A stretch of 64,000 bases of DNA from Achromobacter spanius (lineage in GTDB: Bacteria > Pseudomonadota > Gammaproteobacteria > Burkholderiales > Burkholderiaceae_B): positions 3,844,001 through 3,908,000 of the forward strand of contig NZ_CP025030.1 of the NCBI RefSeq assembly GCF_002812705.1, given 5' to 3'. Of the stretch, positions 8,801 through 15,926 are shown in pieces. Every line of letters starts with the position of its first letter. Within the stretch, counting starts at the first letter, position 1. The notes below the pieces were generated by a model, which had not been told where the DNA came from, ran no database searches, and worked only from the letters and a program-made list of their open reading frames with translations. The position numbers and the translations under genes were made by a program.

Positions 8801-11371
8801 CTGGTCAAGGTCGGTGGCGGGACGTTGACGCTCTCGGGTGCCAATACCTATAGCGGTGGCACGCAGGTCAACGAAGGCCTGCTGGTGGCGGGCAGCCATG
8901 GCGCTTTGGGCAGCGGTGCAGTCACGGTGGACAACGGGGCAGGCCGGGGGGCAACGCTGGAAGTCGCCAGCGGAGTGACTCTCACCAACGCCGTCGTTCT
9001 GAACAACGGCGGCACGTTGGACAACTCGGGCACGCTCGCCGCAGCCGGCACCCCGGTGCGCGCGGTGACGGGAGCGGCCACGGTGTTCAACCGCGCGGGC
9101 GCGACGATCCAGGGCGATGTGACGCTCAACGCGGTCGGAGCGAATGCTGTCAGCTTGTTCAGCGGCAGCCAGATCCTGGGCGACCTGAACATCGGCAGCA
9201 ATACGGCTGCAAGCTTCACGCTCGACGGCAGCGCGCCAAACCAGCTTTATTCTCAGGCAGTGACCGGTGGTACCACTTTCGCGGGTGAACTCGTGAAGAA
9301 CGGCAGTGGCGGCTGGACCTTGGATCGGGCGCTTACTCCGGTGAGCACTACCGTCCATGGCGGCACGCTGGCGCTGCGCGGTGCGGGCGATCTGGGGGGC
9401 GGTGGCGTAGGCCTGCAGGCCAGTGGCGCTGCCTTCGACATCAGAGCGGCCAACGGCCATCGCGCCATCGCCTGGCTCTCGGGCGTGGCCGGCAGCAGCG
9501 TCGAGCTGGGTGCCCATGCGCTGACCTTCGGCGATGCGAGCAACCAGCGTTTTGCCGGCGCCATCGGCGGCACGGGCAGCCTGATCAAGCAAGGCACGGG
9601 CACACAGACCCTTGCGGGCGCCAGCACTTACAGCGGTGGCACGGAACTAAAGGCGGGGCGCATCGATCTGGGGCACAGCGAGGCGCTGGGCAGCGGCGTG
9701 CTGGCGATGGACGACGGCACCACGCTGGGCTTTGTCGCTGACGGCCTGATCGTCGCCAATGCCATCCGCATGACGGGCACCAATGATCCGTTTTTCGACA
9801 CCGGCGCCTACAACGCCACCCTCATGGGCGGCATCAGCGGCAACGCAGATCTGACCAAGCAAGGCAGCGGCACGCTGATCCTGGGTGCGGCCAACAACAC
9901 CTACAGTGGCGCCACCACCGTCGCCGAGGGCACGGTGCGCGCGGGCGTGGTCAACGCCTTCAGCCCAAGCAGCGCCATCACGGTCGCGCGCGGCGCCACG
10001 CTGGACCTGGCGGGCTACGACCAGCGCGTGGCCGGCATCAGCCACAGCGGCACCGTCAGCCTCATGGGCCGCGCGCCGGGCGCCGTCCTCACTGTCACCG
10101 GCCCCTGGGTCGGCCAGGGCGGCACCCTGGCCGTGGGCGCGACCCTGGGCGACAACCGCAGCGCGATGGACAAGGTGATGCTCAGCGGCGCCAGCGCCGT
10201 GGCCAGTGGCAACACCCAGGTCGCCGTCACCAACATTGGCGGCCTGGGAGGTCAGACCACGGGCAACGGCATCGAGATCGTCGGGACCCAGAACGGTGCC
10301 AGCATCCAGGGCGAGGTCTTCGCGTTGTCGGCACCGGTGCTGGCGGGTGCCTACGAGTACCAGCTCCACAACACGGCCAGCGGCGCGTACCTGAGCAGCA
10401 CCACGACGGCGGGGCCGGGCCCGACGTCGTACCGCGCCGAAGTGCCCCTGTACGCCGCCCTGCCCGAGCAGTTGCGCGAGGCCAACCTGGCTATGCTCGC
10501 CACCCTGCACCGGCGCGTCGGCGATGCCGGTGTCGCGCAAGGCCAACGCCAAGCCTGGGCCCGCATCGTGAGCATCGACCGTGAGATGGGCCAGGGCGGT
10601 GCCGTCAGCCCGGACAGCAAGGGCCGCCTGACCGGTTTCCAGGCCGGCACGGACCTCTGGGCCGATGCCCGCTGGCGCGCGGGCCTCTATGTGGGCCAGC
10701 TCGACGGTGACATGAAGGTCACTGGCTTTGCGCGGGGCATCGACCGCTATGCCGCAGGTCGCAACGATCTGAAGAACCAGTACCTGGGTGGCTACGCCAC
10801 CTACCGTCATGACGACGGCCTGTATGTCGACAGCGTGTTGCAGGTAGGTCGTCACCGGAGCACCATCGGGCCCGACGGTTTACCGTCCAGCCAGAACAAG
10901 GGTCACAGCTTGCTGGCCTCGGTCGAAGTGGGGCGCTCGTTCAACGTGGCGTCGAGCTGGCGCATCGAGCCGCAGCTTCAACTGGTGCACCAGCGCCTGA
11001 GCCTGAACGACAGCACCCTCGTCGGTGCCCGGGTGCAACAGGACCCCGCCAGCAGCTGGGCCGCCCGCATCGGCGTGCGCTTGAAGAGCAGCATCGTCAC
11101 CACGGCGGGCACCGTGCACCCTTACGCGCGCATCGATGTGTGGCATTCGGGCAGTAACACGGACAGCGCGCGTTTCGTCGGCCCGGCGGCCTCCACCGAC
11201 GTCTCGACGCCTACAGGCGGCACCCGCACGGAAGCTGCACTGGGCGGACATTGGCAGGTCAGTCCGAACGTTGGCGTGTATGGCGAACTGGGCCAGATGT
11301 GGGCTGCGGGCGGCAGCGTTAGGACCGAAGGCGGACCCAACGGGAGCGTGGGTGTGACGGTGCGCTGGTAG
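5900..11371 (+). CDS. Large ESPR autotransporter with Gly-rich passenger (type Va secretion)
   Basis: An 1823-residue classical autotransporter. The ATG at 5900 starts an extended signal peptide (MNKIYRVVFNEAVGVWQAV) with predicted cleavage after AWA at residue 63. Residues 65-450 are extraordinarily rich in Gly and Ala. From about residue 520 the passenger has autotransporter-associated beta-strand repeats (GTGMLTLSGSNSYAGGTTV, GGTLTLSGANTYSGGTQV). The last 280 residues form the outer-membrane beta-barrel, ending VTVRW with the terminal aromatic residue needed for barrel insertion. An in-frame start at 5762 would place ESPR internally and is rejected. The gene contains several poly(G) runs. 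The passenger is probably an adhesin or biofilm factor; no protease triad is visible. Confidence 0.93.
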   Translation: MNKIYRVVFNEAVGVWQAVAEVGAARGKSSGKSAAQSVARASGVCGKSGLFALGLLLAGGAWADGGNGNQASVYPSAPGGAGGTSASPAGGDGTAWTSSSGAQYPGQGGGGGGGAMYISGASAGNGGRGGNGGNGGVGGAAGARSGSILTMSSTINANRSGGAGINGADAPAKASGSNEAGGGGGGGGGGGAGAVSSNGTLTVNNGVQIAGGVGGAGGAAGQLTASGWGNSAGGGGGQGGAAVLITAGAGGALTNNGGILTGGNAGAGGSGSLNASQGGSYGGFGGDGGTAVLFSNASSGTVANGGTIAGGGGGAVGETTAGSAGESAGNGGEGLSGNNLSITNTGTIRGGVGGAGGRVSIGFDRYMNPGQGGGAIVGNALTINNSGTISGGNSGAIFGGDASVGKGGVAITGASLNVTNSGTIRGGLGADGATRADAIAFTAGDNTLQINTGSNIQGNVVGASGAGTHNALDLGGTGASSFAVSEIGAKYRNFGSFGKVGTGTWTLSGSTALLTPWTVSAGTLAISGDASLGADSGGLTLDGGTLQTTATLNMSRNVVIGSAGATLNTNASTTLGLTSVVSGGALVKTGTGMLTLSGSNSYAGGTTVQGGILSVASDVNLGAASGALTLNGGRLQSTATFSTSRAIAAGAAGGSFDPSAGTTLTLRGVLSGAGALTQAGAGTLVLSGNSLAYSGPVYVNAGTLAVNGAIGGNVQVDGGTLGGVGRIDGRVTVASGGTLSPGSSPGTLTIGGALTLGSGATSIFQLGQSGAVGGVSNDLVQVGGDLALGGTLRASASSAGWYRLFEYAGALSGQFDTQQVSSTGGSFTVAGHQLDTSQSGQINLSVQGAGQTLQFWRGGTGGVWTGFAGAWVNDAPTNTTPAAWVGSVAVFGSDAGATPGTVTVQGTQSFDTLQFSANGYNLVADNSGATPGRLVMAPATGTQTTINTDAGISVGISASIADGAGNALVKVGGGTLTLSGANTYSGGTQVNEGLLVAGSHGALGSGAVTVDNGAGRGATLEVASGVTLTNAVVLNNGGTLDNSGTLAAAGTPVRAVTGAATVFNRAGATIQGDVTLNAVGANAVSLFSGSQILGDLNIGSNTAASFTLDGSAPNQLYSQAVTGGTTFAGELVKNGSGGWTLDRALTPVSTTVHGGTLALRGAGDLGGGGVGLQASGAAFDIRAANGHRAIAWLSGVAGSSVELGAHALTFGDASNQRFAGAIGGTGSLIKQGTGTQTLAGASTYSGGTELKAGRIDLGHSEALGSGVLAMDDGTTLGFVADGLIVANAIRMTGTNDPFFDTGAYNATLMGGISGNADLTKQGSGTLILGAANNTYSGATTVAEGTVRAGVVNAFSPSSAITVARGATLDLAGYDQRVAGISHSGTVSLMGRAPGAVLTVTGPWVGQGGTLAVGATLGDNRSAMDKVMLSGASAVASGNTQVAVTNIGGLGGQTTGNGIEIVGTQNGASIQGEVFALSAPVLAGAYEYQLHNTASGAYLSSTTTAGPGPTSYRAEVPLYAALPEQLREANLAMLATLHRRVGDAGVAQGQRQAWARIVSIDREMGQGGAVSPDSKGRLTGFQAGTDLWADARWRAGLYVGQLDGDMKVTGFARGIDRYAAGRNDLKNQYLGGYATYRHDDGLYVDSVLQVGRHRSTIGPDGLPSSQNKGHSLLASVEVGRSFNVASSWRIEPQLQLVHQRLSLNDSTLVGARVQQDPASSWAARIGVRLKSSIVTTAGTVHPYARIDVWHSGSNTDSARFVGPAASTDVSTPTGGTRTEAALGGHWQVSPNVGVYGELGQMWAAGGSVRTEGGPNGSVGVTVRW
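6311..6317 (+). repeat. Poly(G)7 tract in autotransporter coding sequence
   Basis: Seven consecutive G within the Gly-rich passenger region of the first autotransporter. Slippage would shift the frame and truncate the protein before its barrel. Confidence 0.8.
6538..6545 (+). repeat. Poly(G)8 tract in autotransporter coding sequence
   Basis: Eight consecutive G in the 5' third of the first autotransporter gene. Homopolymeric G tracts of this kind switch surface proteins in other Bordetella-group and Neisseria genes; eight is at the short end for phase variation. Confidence 0.8.
8245..8252 (+). repeat. Poly(G)8 tract in autotransporter coding sequence
   Basis: A second run of eight G, mid-passenger, in the same reading frame as the rest of the gene. 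A six-G run lies just upstream at about 8215. Confidence 0.8.
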
Positions 11372-11505
11372 TTCGCCGCGGTTGCGTCGGGTGAGGGGCG
11401 GGCAGGGCCCGTGCCCGGCGTCGGTCGCGACGGCCTGCGCGGTGGAGGCCGTTTGCGTCACCGCAGCCCAGGGCACGCCGGTGGCCGCCTGCCCGATGCC
11501 GCGCC

Positions 11506-11922
11506 GTGGCGGCCGATACACAACGGGTCGCGCGTCTGATCATTCACCGCGAGTTAGTGCTTGATGCGATTGCCAAAGCAGTACGAAGCCGGCGCTCTCG
11601 AAATACCCTGATCCACTCAGATCAGGGAACGCAGTACGGCAGCGATGCCTGGCGGCGGTTCTGCAAGGCCAATCATCTAGAGTCGAGCATGAGCAGACGA
11701 GGAAACTGTTGGGACAATGCGGTGGCGGAGTCTTTCTTCAGCATGTTGAAGAAGGAGCGCATCAAGAAGCACATCTATGCTGACCAGGAAACCGCTGCGC
11801 TCGATCTGGCCGAATATATTGATAGTTTCTACAATCCAGTACGGCGGTGCAGGTATCTTGGCGGTGTCAGTCCGAACGAGTTCGAGGCTGCACACCGCAA
11901 GAAAAAATCAAGTGCCTACTAA
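11506..11922 (+). pseudogene. IS3-family transposase OrfB fragment (C-terminal half)
   Basis: From about 11545 the reading frame encodes the C-terminal part of an IS3-family DDE transposase: ELVLDAIAKAVRSR, then HSDQGTQYGS with the second catalytic Asp, then SMSRRGNCWDNAVAESFF with the catalytic Glu, and FYNPVRRCRYLGGVSPNEFE at the end. OrfA and the first half of OrfB, including the first catalytic Asp, are absent, so it is inactive. No matching terminal inverted repeat was recognised. It sits just beyond the 3' end of the first autotransporter gene. Confidence 0.85.
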
Positions 11923-12422
11923 ATCCTGGTAACGCCACTCGCCAATCGGCACTGACCGACAGCAATCGACCCGTTGCAGTAGTTCGAGCTTCGCCAGTCT
12001 ATGTCTGCTGCTGGAAGAGCGCCCAGTGAGAATCCGGGTCTGAACGGCCGAGCTACGTGAGTTGCGCTGAGAGTCTGCTCTTACAGCCAATATTCATCTT
12101 CATCAATTGAACCGAAGTCGCGAATCAGCCCCGACGTATTCAGGCCGCCTTTATAGGCAAGCTTGACGGTGCACTCGAACGAGGAGCGGGGGGGAGAAAC
12201 GAGTGCAGGCAATTATGACAACCCGCAGCCCCTTACTGGTGTCGACTGCACGCATCGAAGACATGGCGCTATTACATAAGGAAAAACCTTTCTAAGTGCG
12301 AAGCTGCTCCAGCGCGATATTTGATATGTCACGCCGCAAGGCTTTATGGGTAAACTTGAGGCTTGTGCAAAATCTTTACTAAAAGTAATATTTAATTTTG
12401 TAGACTTGTGTGCTGACTGCTC
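11923..12422. other. Gene-free spacer between IS3 remnant and orphan membrane gene
   Basis: No convincing gene was found on either strand. The first part is probably insertion-sequence debris. From about 12230 the sequence becomes visibly richer in A+T, continuing into the orphan gene, so the junction of an acquired segment may lie near 12200. The last 80 bases are AT-rich and could contain the promoter of the gene at 12423. Confidence 0.5.
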
Positions 12423-13733
12423 ATGCTTCTCCAGTTCTTCCTGCCATATATCATGTTTTGCCAATTGGCTTCGTGGGGATTGGCACAAAACTTTGAAGGT
12501 CTTGGGCTCTTTACCTACATGAACACTACGCCAATGCAGGTAGGAGACGCGCTGCTATATCCGCTAAATTTAAACCCGGCAGTGGGCGTTGCTGGGTTGA
12601 CAATATTGCTATCCGGCATTCTTCTCCTTGTATTTTTTTTAAATATCCGTGCATGTTTTTACTTGAATAAGTGGGTCGGAACGACCGGAATTGTTCTTTG
12701 GTTAGCACCGGGTCTATGCAGCGTATTAGGTTTTGCGCCTAGCCTTCACGCGTTAGGTCCGGAAATATTCCGTTTTAACTCAGGTTTTTTAGGTAACGTC
12801 GAATCAGCTTTGGCCAACCTTCTCATGTGTTTGATTGGGGGGTGGTCCTTTATCCTGTTGATTGGCTCACGTTTTGGAAGAAATGAGTTCAAAAATTTCT
12901 ACGATCACATTTGGTACACATTGGGACTGATGGCGGCGCTGTACTTCGTTGTTGATTCCGGCCTGTCTTCGTACCAAAAAGATCTGATAGAGAAAGATGA
13001 TCGTCTGGTTCAGACTCTGGAGCTCTTTCGTGCAGGTGAAAAAAACCTCGAAATGCTGTGTGAGTTGCCGGAAGTTCGGGATATATCTCCCGCTCTATGT
13101 GCGCTTGCTTCGAAAATGGACTGGAACCTGCGCAACTATCTTGATTTCAAAACCGTTCTGCGCGCAAGAATAGAGCCGCCTGATTGGATTTCGACCTTGA
13201 CCCACGATCCCGAGGTGGCTCTTGAGATCACAGCGCTAAATACAGCTGCGTGTGGACGCCAGGAACGGTTGACACAATGTCAAAAAATTTCTCCCGAACT
13301 AGCTGTGTCTATGCAGGACCTTGACTCGACATTTGTTTTTCCGCCGCCAGATTACGCGAAGGCAATTTCGAAAATCCACGCCTCCATGAGTCAAACTGAC
13401 GATCGCATCCAACAGATTCATCGCGGTCACAATATGCGTTATTTCATTTTTCTTTTTGTGGCGATATTGGCTGGCGGGAAACTGGCTAATGCATCGCGCG
13501 CAATGGTTAAATACGATTCGATCAGCCCGCCATCGTGGACATTGCTCACGGTCAAGTATCTTATTAAAAAGATCGCGACTTTACTTGGGCTTGTGGCAAT
13601 GTTCATGGGTTGCATGCGCCAAAAAATTTCTGGCCTGTTTAAAACACTAATAATGCGTCTTCGTAGAGCTAGGATCGTCGTTCTCGCCCGACGGAAAAGA
13701 GCTTCGCCCGAACGGCGATACGCTAAACGATAG
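12423..13733 (+). CDS. Orphan polytopic membrane protein of unknown function
   Basis: A 436-residue ORF with no family that I recognise. Hydrophobic segments suggest helices at about residues 3-22, 52-74, 84-104, 128-148 and 164-180. A soluble region of about 150 residues with five cysteines follows (185-335), then a helix at 338-356, a possible last helix at 375-398, and a strongly basic tail rich in Arg and Lys. Base composition is clearly lower in G+C than neighbouring genes, which suggests horizontal acquisition. No strong Shine-Dalgarno sequence precedes the ATG and a stop codon lies two codons upstream of it, so the start is close to correct. It is isolated between transposase remnants with no operon partner. 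Confidence 0.7.
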   Translation: MLLQFFLPYIMFCQLASWGLAQNFEGLGLFTYMNTTPMQVGDALLYPLNLNPAVGVAGLTILLSGILLLVFFLNIRACFYLNKWVGTTGIVLWLAPGLCSVLGFAPSLHALGPEIFRFNSGFLGNVESALANLLMCLIGGWSFILLIGSRFGRNEFKNFYDHIWYTLGLMAALYFVVDSGLSSYQKDLIEKDDRLVQTLELFRAGEKNLEMLCELPEVRDISPALCALASKMDWNLRNYLDFKTVLRARIEPPDWISTLTHDPEVALEITALNTAACGRQERLTQCQKISPELAVSMQDLDSTFVFPPPDYAKAISKIHASMSQTDDRIQQIHRGHNMRYFIFLFVAILAGGKLANASRAMVKYDSISPPSWTLLTVKYLIKKIATLLGLVAMFMGCMRQKISGLFKTLIMRLRRARIVVLARRKRASPERRYAKR

Positions 13734-14101
13734 CCGCGGCATAAAATCTCCCGGTCGAAAGTCGACACCTGCGTGACGCCGTCCTGTTTTGATGAACGTA
13801 TATCTGGGCTCTGGCGTACAACGTTGACGTGATTTTCGCTAGCGGCATGGAAGCATGCACCGCAAGCTTGCATAGGAGGCCTTTCGCCTCTTAAATGCAA
13901 TTCGAACATCAAAAGATGAGGCGCTCAAGCGCTCCTCACGGAAGCTGTTGTTCAGAGCGTCGACCTAGCAGTCGTGTTGCGTGCGGATCTCGAGTGGATC
14001 GATTGTCGGCCGTAAAAGGGCGGAGGCTGCCTGCTGGAATTCGCCGGATGGCATTCGCGGGGAAGGCAGCCAGGCTTCTCCGTTGTCCACTTCCGAAGCG
14101 G
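13734..14101. other. Gene-free spacer between orphan gene and IS3-family element
   Basis: No supported gene on either strand. The composition returns to GC-rich from about 13960. The segment next to the IS inverted repeat shows no resemblance to the IS256 remnant found on the other side of that element, which means the two flanks were not originally contiguous. Confidence 0.5.
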
Positions 14102-14128
14102 TGTAATGACCCAGCAGAACCTGCTCAG
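14102..14128. repeat. Left terminal inverted repeat of the IS3-family element
   Basis: Pairs with 15285-15311. The outer 13 bases, TGTAATGACCCAG, are identical at both ends; the inner part differs by a small indel. Confidence 0.8.
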
Positions 14129-14129
14129 G

Positions 14130-14986
14130 TTAAGCGGCTAATGCAAATGCCTCAGCCGGGGTCTTCATGCCGAGCGCCTGGTGCGGGCGCCGGTGGTTAT
14201 AAAAGCGTATCCAGTCCCCTACAACGCGGCTGGCGTGCTGGATGGTCTCGAAGCGATGCCGATGCGCGCATTGCTCTTTCAACGTGCGGATCACGCGTTC
14301 GACCATCCCGTTCTGTTGCGGGCAGTGCGGCGTGATGAACTCTTGGCGCAGCCCGTAGCCTCGCACCAACGCTGTATAGCTACGAGAGGTGAAGACCAAC
14401 CCGTTGTCGGATCGCAGCAGGAATGGCACAGGCACGCGGCCCAGCGTTCCAAAGCGGGCGATCAGGGCATGTTCCAGTGCGCTTCCTGCGGTGCAGGCCT
14501 TGCCGCTGCGCGACAGATGCCAACCCAGCAACTCCCGGGTATGGCAGTCAATCACCAGCGCCAGCGTCGCCCAGCCATCCCGACCCGCCCAGACGCGGCA
14601 CAGATCCGTCGACCAGCGCTCGTTAGGCCTCGTGGCCACCGACGGCAATGCCTGGATCCGGGGCCTGAAGCCGATGGGCCGCTTACGGACCTGCCAGCCC
14701 ATCAACTGGAACACGCGCTGCACGGTGTTCTTGTTGAACCCCAACAGATGCGCCACCGTCGATAGCCAAACGACGGCGATTCTTCGATCAGCGCCTTGAT
14801 GGGCGCGACAAACTGCGGATCGAGCTTTGGCGATGCCTTCACCGCCTTGTAGTAGACGGTGCGGCGAGGCACGTTGAACCAGCGGCACAGCTTGGCGATC
14901 GAGACGGTGATGCCGTCGGCTTGCAGTCCCTGGTGGATCGTCTCGATCACTTCTCGTCCTCGCCCAGCAGGGACTGCAATTTTTTT
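14130..14986 (-). pseudogene. IS3-family transposase OrfB, frameshifted
   Basis: The DDE integrase with HTH segment (TVSIAKLCRWFNVPRRTVYY) is read in one frame down to about 14762 and continues in another frame to the stop at 14130. The junction reads FGYR then TVAHLLGFNKNTVQ if one missing base is restored near 14760, so a single-base deletion has broken the gene. The catalytic residues are all present across the two frames: STDLCRVW (first Asp), LRSDNGLVF (second Asp) and NGMVERVIRTLKEQ (Glu). The upstream end joins orfA through A7 at 14980-14986. Confidence 0.85.
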
Positions 14987-15267
14987 CTCGCGCGAAGCTC
15001 CAGCATCGCCTCGCCGTAGGCCTCTTGAAGGTCCTTGAGCTGGCGCTCGTACTGCTCGCGCACGTCCTGTGGATTGGCCCGCAAGGCATTCTCCATGCCC
15101 CGCTTGCCATCGTCGACCCACTGTTCGACCTCTGAGGGCGACAGGTCGTATTGGCGGCTGGCCTCGGCGACGGTGGTCTTGCCTTGAATGATGTCCAGCA
15201 CTAGCGCGCTCTTGCGCTTGGCCGTCCAGCGTTTGATGTCGTCTTCCATCTTCATGCTCATCGTCAA
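14947..15267 (-). CDS. IS3-family transposase OrfA
   Basis: A 106-residue OrfA with a helix-turn-helix (KTTVAEASRQYDLSPSEVEQ) and a C-terminal coiled coil (QYERQLKDLQEAYGEAMLEL) for multimerisation. Near its end the codons AGA AAA AAA precede the shift site, where A7 at 14980-14986 places orfB in the -1 frame; IS3 elements use this to make the fused OrfAB transposase. The gene itself looks intact, although its partner orfB is broken. Confidence 0.85.
   Translation of the reverse strand: MTMSMKMEDDIKRWTAKRKSALVLDIIQGKTTVAEASRQYDLSPSEVEQWVDDGKRGMENALRANPQDVREQYERQLKDLQEAYGEAMLELRARKKLQSLLGEDEK
14980..14986 (-). promoter_or_regulatory. A7 programmed -1 frameshift site of the IS3-family element
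   Basis: Seven A on the coding strand in the overlap of orfA and orfB. The orfB frame is exactly -1 relative to orfA here, matching the known frameshifting mechanism of the family. Confidence 0.7.
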
Positions 15268-15284
15268 TTCCCTCGATTGTGACG

Positions 15285-15311
15285 TGAGCAGGTTTTCACT
15301 GGGTCATTACA
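15285..15311. repeat. Right terminal inverted repeat of the IS3-family element
   Basis: Reverse complement begins TGTAATGACCCAG and matches the left end at 14102. It abuts the IS256-family remnant directly. Confidence 0.8.
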
Positions 15312-15701
15312 GCCCTGCGTCCGATCTACGCTGCCGCCAGCGAACAAGCGGCCGAGCAGGCGCTGCAAACGTTCGCCGATGGACCCTGGGGGATCAAGTA
15401 CCCAACGATCGTCCAGGCCTGGCAGCGGGCCTGGGAGAACGTCACGCCGTTCTTCGTCTTTCCGCCAGACATCAGACGCGTGATTTACACCACAAACGCC
15501 ATTGAAAGTTTGAACATGCAGTTGCGCAAGATCATCAAGACGCGGGGGCACTTCCCCAACGATGAGGCCGCCATCAAGCTCCTATGGCTGGCGCTACGCA
15601 ATGTGCTGGCCAAGTCCGTCAGGGCGACCTTCGACTGGAAAGCCGCCATGAACCAGTTTGCTATTCTGTTCGGTGAACGGTTTACTGCGGTGCGGGGATA
15701 A
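15312..15701 (+). pseudogene. IS256-family transposase, C-terminal fragment
   Basis: The frame is open from the IS boundary and encodes AWENVTPFFVFPPDIRRVIY then TTNAIESLNMQLRKIIKTRG, the most conserved block of IS256/MULE-type transposases, including the catalytic-Glu region NAIESLN. It ends with an intact stop at 15701. The N-terminal DNA-binding part and both catalytic Asp regions are missing, so it is inactive. Confidence 0.88.
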
Positions 15702-15743
15702 CAACTTTTAAAACGCCTCGCCCACAAAAATACGGACAGGCCC
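15312..15743 (+). mobile_element. IS256-family insertion sequence, 3' remnant
   Basis: The segment holds the C-terminal third of an IS256-type transposase followed by the outer end of the element, ending ACGGACAGGCCC near 15743, which is the usual IS256-family terminal sequence. The 5' two thirds and the other end are gone; the break coincides exactly with the end of the neighbouring IS3-family element. Confidence 0.8.
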
Positions 15744-15926
15744 CGAGTGGCTGACAACTCCGGTACAACCCAAAAGCAGACACACTTGGTCGACCGGTTT
15801 TGGCCGCGAACTATCGTCGTTGGCGAGCCACTTCCTACTCGCAGCCGACACCCGCAGTGTTCTGGCTACCGAACCGCCGCACATTCATCCAGTTGCCGCT
15901 CTCCGCCCGCGCTCATCCCGCCACCC

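Larger units (their letters stand above)
14102..15311 (-). mobile_element. IS3-family insertion sequence, about 1.21 kb, with defective orfB
   Basis: The element is bounded by imperfect inverted repeats of about 26 bp. The left end reads TGTAATGACCCAG then CAGAACCTGCTCA; the right end, on the other strand, reads TGTAATGACCCAG then TGAAAACCTGCTCA. Between them lie orfA and orfB on the minus strand with an A7 slippery site joining them. No target-site duplication is visible: bases outside the left end are AAGCGG and outside the right end GCCCTG. It is therefore either old or has suffered an adjacent deletion. Confidence 0.85.

Noticed and set aside
9647..10855. A 402-residue minus-strand ORF inside the first autotransporter
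   Set aside because: Composition (Ala, His, Gln, Arg) and position opposite the passenger repeats mark it as an antisense shadow.
11923..12200. Small minus-strand ORF ending in LLQRVDCCRS (11908-12090)
   Set aside because: It overlaps insertion-sequence debris, has no ribosome site and resembles spurious ORFs often seen at IS ends.
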